DNA from: Acidimicrobiales bacterium mtb01
Lineage (GTDB): Bacteria; Actinomycetota; Acidimicrobiia; Acidimicrobiales; Ilumatobacteraceae
Direction of reading: 5' to 3'
Assembly: GCA_004379135.1 (NCBI GenBank)
Contig: NBNI01000007.1
Span: forward strand, 359,501 to 423,500
DNA length: 64,000 nt
Position 1 is the stretch's first letter; every line of letters starts with the position of its first letter. Positions 61,609 to 64,000 of this stretch are shown here, one piece after another. The notes beneath the pieces are model-generated. The model was given only the letters and a program-made list of their open reading frames with translations. It was not told the DNA's origin and searched no databases. The translations under genes were made by a program, and so were the position numbers.

Positions 61609-61995
61609 GTGTTCAACCTCTCCGGGAGCGAGATCGTCGTCATCTTGCTCCTGGCTCTCATCGTGCTCGGTCCCGAGAAGTTGCCCGAGGCGATTCGGCG
61701 TTTCGGCCGGGTCTACGGCGAACTGCGCCGGATGAGTCGAGGCTTCCAATCCGAATTCAAGAATGCGTTCGACGAACCGGCCCGCGAGTTGCGCGAGACG
61801 GCCGAGATGACCCGGCAGGCCGTGCGTCAGGTCGTCGATCCAGCCGTTCCCGATTTTCGGACCAAGGCCGCCAAGGCCACCTCGGAATCGACGCCGGAAT
61901 CGACGCCGGACTCGACGCCGGAATCGACACCGGAGTCGTCGCCCGGATCGACATCCGAACCGCCCCCAGCCGCCGGTGACGAGTCGGCCTCATGA
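61609..61995 (+). CDS. tatB: Sec-independent translocase subunit TatB (TatA/B family)
   Basis: This is a 128-residue protein. One N-terminal helix (SGSEIVVILLLALIVLGPEKLPE) bears the GPEKLP hinge typical of TatB, then an amphipathic helix and a long polar tail rich in Glu-Ser-Thr-Pro repeats. It assembles with TatC to recognise folded, twin-arginine substrates. TatA versus TatB cannot be settled from sequence alone, though the hinge favours TatB. It overlaps tatC (ATGA). Confidence 0.85.
   Translation: MFNLSGSEIVVILLLALIVLGPEKLPEAIRRFGRVYGELRRMSRGFQSEFKNAFDEPARELRETAEMTRQAVRQVVDPAVPDFRTKAAKATSESTPESTPDSTPESTPESSPGSTSEPPPAAGDESAS
61885..61956 (+). repeat. Six imperfect 12-base tandem repeats
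   Basis: Units based on GAATCGACGCCG run six times in succession in the tatB tail. They encode the ESTP-type low-complexity stretch. The first two units are identical and divergence grows towards the 3' end. Confidence 0.85.
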
Positions 61996-62774
61996 GACTT
62001 CCCTGGCGCCGAACAGCGCGGTCTTCGGTGTCCGGACCCGACGACCAGATGACGCTCACCGAGCATCTGGCCGAACTGCGCTCACGGGTGATTCGCTCGG
62101 CTCTCGCGGTGGCCCTCGGGGTCATCGTGATCCTGGCCTTCTACGATCCGGTTCTCCGGTTCCTGCGCCAGCCCTACGACAACTTGTGTCAGCGCCGTCC
62201 CGACCTGGTGACCAACTGCGATCTGTTCTCGCTCGGACCGCTCGACGGTTTCAACGCGCGTCTGCGCATCGCCCTGTACGGAGGACTCATCCTCGCCCTG
62301 CCGGTGATCCTCTGGCAGGTGTGGCGCTTCATCGTCCCGGCCCTCCACTCGCGCGAGAAGAAGTACGCGATTCCGTTCATCGCGTCCTCGGTCGTCCTGT
62401 TCGCGGCCGGAGGATGGCTGGCCTACATCACGCTCGACAAGGGGCTCGAGTTCCTCGTGAGTTGGTCGGGGAGCGACGTGCAGCAAGCGTTCCAGATCAC
62501 GAAGTACGTGAGCCTGGTGGCTCTGATGATCGCCGCGTTCGGCGTCGGCTTCGAGTTCCCGGTGCTGCTCGTATTCCTCCAGTTGGCCGGCGTGGTCCGA
62601 CCGCGACAACTCGTGGAGGGGTGGCGCATCGCGATCGTCTCGATCGTGGTGCTGGCGGCGGTCATCACTCCGTCGGGCGACCCCATCACGTTGATCGCGC
62701 TCACGGTTCCGCTCGTGCTGCTCTATTTCGTGGCGATCGGCGTCGGCCACCTGATCGTGCGCCGTCGCACCTGA
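61992..62774 (+). CDS. tatC: Sec-independent protein translocase TatC
   Basis: This is a 260-residue membrane protein with six helices. The cytosolic N-terminus has the family motif LTEHLAELRSRVIRS, and later FGVGFEFPVLLVFLQLAGVV and VVLAAVITPSGDPI are conserved TatC segments. It binds the twin-arginine signal. A start overlap with tatB shows coupling. Confidence 0.94.
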   Translation: MRLPWRRTARSSVSGPDDQMTLTEHLAELRSRVIRSALAVALGVIVILAFYDPVLRFLRQPYDNLCQRRPDLVTNCDLFSLGPLDGFNARLRIALYGGLILALPVILWQVWRFIVPALHSREKKYAIPFIASSVVLFAAGGWLAYITLDKGLEFLVSWSGSDVQQAFQITKYVSLVALMIAAFGVGFEFPVLLVFLQLAGVVRPRQLVEGWRIAIVSIVVLAAVITPSGDPITLIALTVPLVLLYFVAIGVGHLIVRRRT

Positions 62775-62776
62775 CG

Positions 62777-64000
62777 ATGAGTCGCCCCGACCGCGCCGAG
62801 CTCATCGCGCGCTACGCGTTTCCTCTCGACCAGTTCCAGCTGTCGTCGATGGACGTCGTCGACCGCGGCGAGTCGGTGATCGTGGCGGCCCCGACGGGTA
62901 GCGGCAAGACCGTGGTGGCGGAGTACGGGATCGCAGCCGCCCTCGCCGATGGTGCACGGGCGTTCTACACCGCCCCCATCAAGGCGCTGTCCAACCAGAA
63001 GTACGCCGATCTCGTGCAGATGTACGGGCGCGAACGTGTCGGTCTGCTGACCGGAGACAACGCCATCAACGGCGACGCCTCCGTCGTGGTCATGACCACC
63101 GAGGTGCTGCGCAACATGATCTACGCGCAGTCGACCGCGCTCGACGACCTCAAGGTGGTCGTCCTCGACGAGGTCCACTTCATCCAGGACGCGTACCGCG
63201 GCCCGGTCTGGGAGGAAGTGATCATCCACCTGCCCAAGCACGTGCAACTCGTGTGTCTGTCGGCGACGGTCTCGAACGCCGCCGAGGTGGCCGACTGGAT
63301 GAGCACCGTGCGTGGTCCCACCCAGGCCATCGTGGAAGAGAAGCGCCCCGTCGAACTCGAATGCCTGTTCATGATGGGAGACAAGTCGACCGAGAGGGAG
63401 CACCTACTGCCGGTTCTCGTGAACGGCCGACCGAATCAGGAAGCCGGACGCATCGCCGATCAGGGTCACCGTCTGGCCCGGCGGACGCGCAACCAACGTC
63501 GTCGGATCCTCTACACCCCCTCGCGCATCGACGTGGTCGAACGATTGCGTCACGAGGATCTGCTCCCGGCGATCTGCTTCATCTTCAGCCGCAACCAGTG
63601 CGACGAGGCCGCGGCGGCCTGCCTGCGCCACGGCATCCGTCTCACCTCGGCCGACGAGCGACGTCGCATCGCCACGATCGTGTCGGAACGGTTGGACGCT
63701 CTCGACGAGGACGATCTCGACGTGCTGGGGTACGCACAGTTCGTCGCGCAACTCGAGGCGGGCATCGCGAGTCACCACGCCGGGATGGTCCCTCCGTTCA
63801 AGGAGACGGTCGAGGCGTGCTTCGTGGAAGGTCTCGTGAAGGTCGTCTTCGCCACCGAAACCCTCGCCGTCGGCATCAACATGCCGGCCCGTTCGGTCGT
63901 GATCGAGAAGCTCACGAAGTTCACCGGTGAGCATCACCAGTTCCTCACTCCGGGCGAGTTCACCCAACTCACCGGACGAGCCGGCCGCCGCGGCCTCGAT
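62777..64000 (+). CDS. DEAD/DEAH RNA helicase (HelY/Ski2-like), N-terminal part (3' truncated)
   Basis: The frame is open from the ATG at 62777 to the right edge, giving 408 visible residues. Helicase motifs are I APTGSGKT, II DEVHF, III LSATVSN, V ATETLAVGINMPA and VI QLTGRAGRRGLD. This is the Ski2/Mtr4-like family, and the actinobacterial member HelY is encoded beside tatC, as here. It probably unwinds structured RNA. The C-terminal part lies outside the window. It starts 2 bases after the tatC stop. Confidence 0.9.
   Translation, partial: MSRPDRAELIARYAFPLDQFQLSSMDVVDRGESVIVAAPTGSGKTVVAEYGIAAALADGARAFYTAPIKALSNQKYADLVQMYGRERVGLLTGDNAINGDASVVVMTTEVLRNMIYAQSTALDDLKVVVLDEVHFIQDAYRGPVWEEVIIHLPKHVQLVCLSATVSNAAEVADWMSTVRGPTQAIVEEKRPVELECLFMMGDKSTEREHLLPVLVNGRPNQEAGRIADQGHRLARRTRNQRRRILYTPSRIDVVERLRHEDLLPAICFIFSRNQCDEAAAACLRHGIRLTSADERRRIATIVSERLDALDEDDLDVLGYAQFVAQLEAGIASHHAGMVPPFKETVEACFVEGLVKVVFATETLAVGINMPARSVVIEKLTKFTGEHHQFLTPGEFTQLTGRAGRRGLD

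Noticed and set aside
1-64000. CRISPR arrays, insertion sequences, attachment sites or rRNA genes
   Set aside because: No regularly spaced repeats, transposase or integrase motifs, or rRNA-like segments were seen when reading both strands.

Overview
The window is about 64 kb of dense, high-GC DNA, with coding on both strands, frequent ATGA/GTGA start-stop overlaps and many GTG starts. A complete Pup-proteasome locus (mpa-dop-pup-prcB-prcA-pafA) followed by tat genes and a HelY-like helicase identifies an actinobacterium (Actinomycetota). The gene mix (F420/flavin luciferase-type oxidoreductases, acyl-CoA enzymes, P450, split GT-rich envelope genes, no pafBC) fits the class Acidimicrobiia best. 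That class assignment is inference. No rRNA, CRISPR array, phage or transposase was seen. One tRNA, tRNA-Pro(GGG), is present. No stretch over 300 bases lacks a gene.

Region 1 (1-15.8 kb) is an envelope-polysaccharide block. It holds a DprE1-like oxidase (cut by the left edge) and a DprE2-like SDR, which together would epimerise decaprenyl-phospho-ribose to -arabinose. It also has a 1311-residue protein joining two integral-membrane glycosyltransferase modules, a membrane-anchored unknown with a polytopic partner, a GT4 glycosyltransferase, a polyprenol-phosphate mannose synthase-like GT2, a second GT2, an AftD-like arabinofuranosyltransferase and a PIG-V-like mannosyltransferase. The picture is lipid-linked sugar donors feeding membrane glycosyltransferases.

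Region 2 (15.9-42.1 kb) is metabolism and uptake. An enoyl-CoA hydratase precedes a full dipeptide/oligopeptide ABC transporter (oppFDCBA order on the minus strand). Then come a DUF5522 protein, PPK2, a phosphoribosyltransferase and a carotenoid-dehydrogenase-like flavoprotein. A creatininase homologue, an NMT1/SsuA-type ABC transporter and a CodA-type deaminase suggest scavenging of a small nitrogenous ring compound (inference). A desaturase, two luciferase-like oxidoreductases, P450, GDPD, aldehyde dehydrogenase, acyl-CoA synthetase, SirB1-like protein, flavin reductase, acyl-CoA dehydrogenase and a CopD-like membrane protein complete it.

Region 3 (42.1-53.6 kb) is housekeeping. It contains ispH, a DUF512 radical-SAM/PDZ protein, der, a zinc-ribbon protein, tRNA-Pro with its terminator, an ADP-forming acyl-CoA synthetase, a PBP4-type peptidase, a Lon-N domain protein, small membrane proteins, and a ttuB-ttuA-trmI operon for tRNA T-loop modification. 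A minus-strand ferredoxin follows.

Region 4 (53.8-64 kb) is the Pup-proteasome locus, signal peptidase I, a second GDPD, tatB, tatC and the start of a Ski2/HelY-like helicase cut by the right edge.

A recurrent signal across the window is a TANNNT-like -10 hexamer exactly 6-7 bases before an annotated ATG/GTG, implying that many of these transcripts are leaderless. It was used to choose several start codons.
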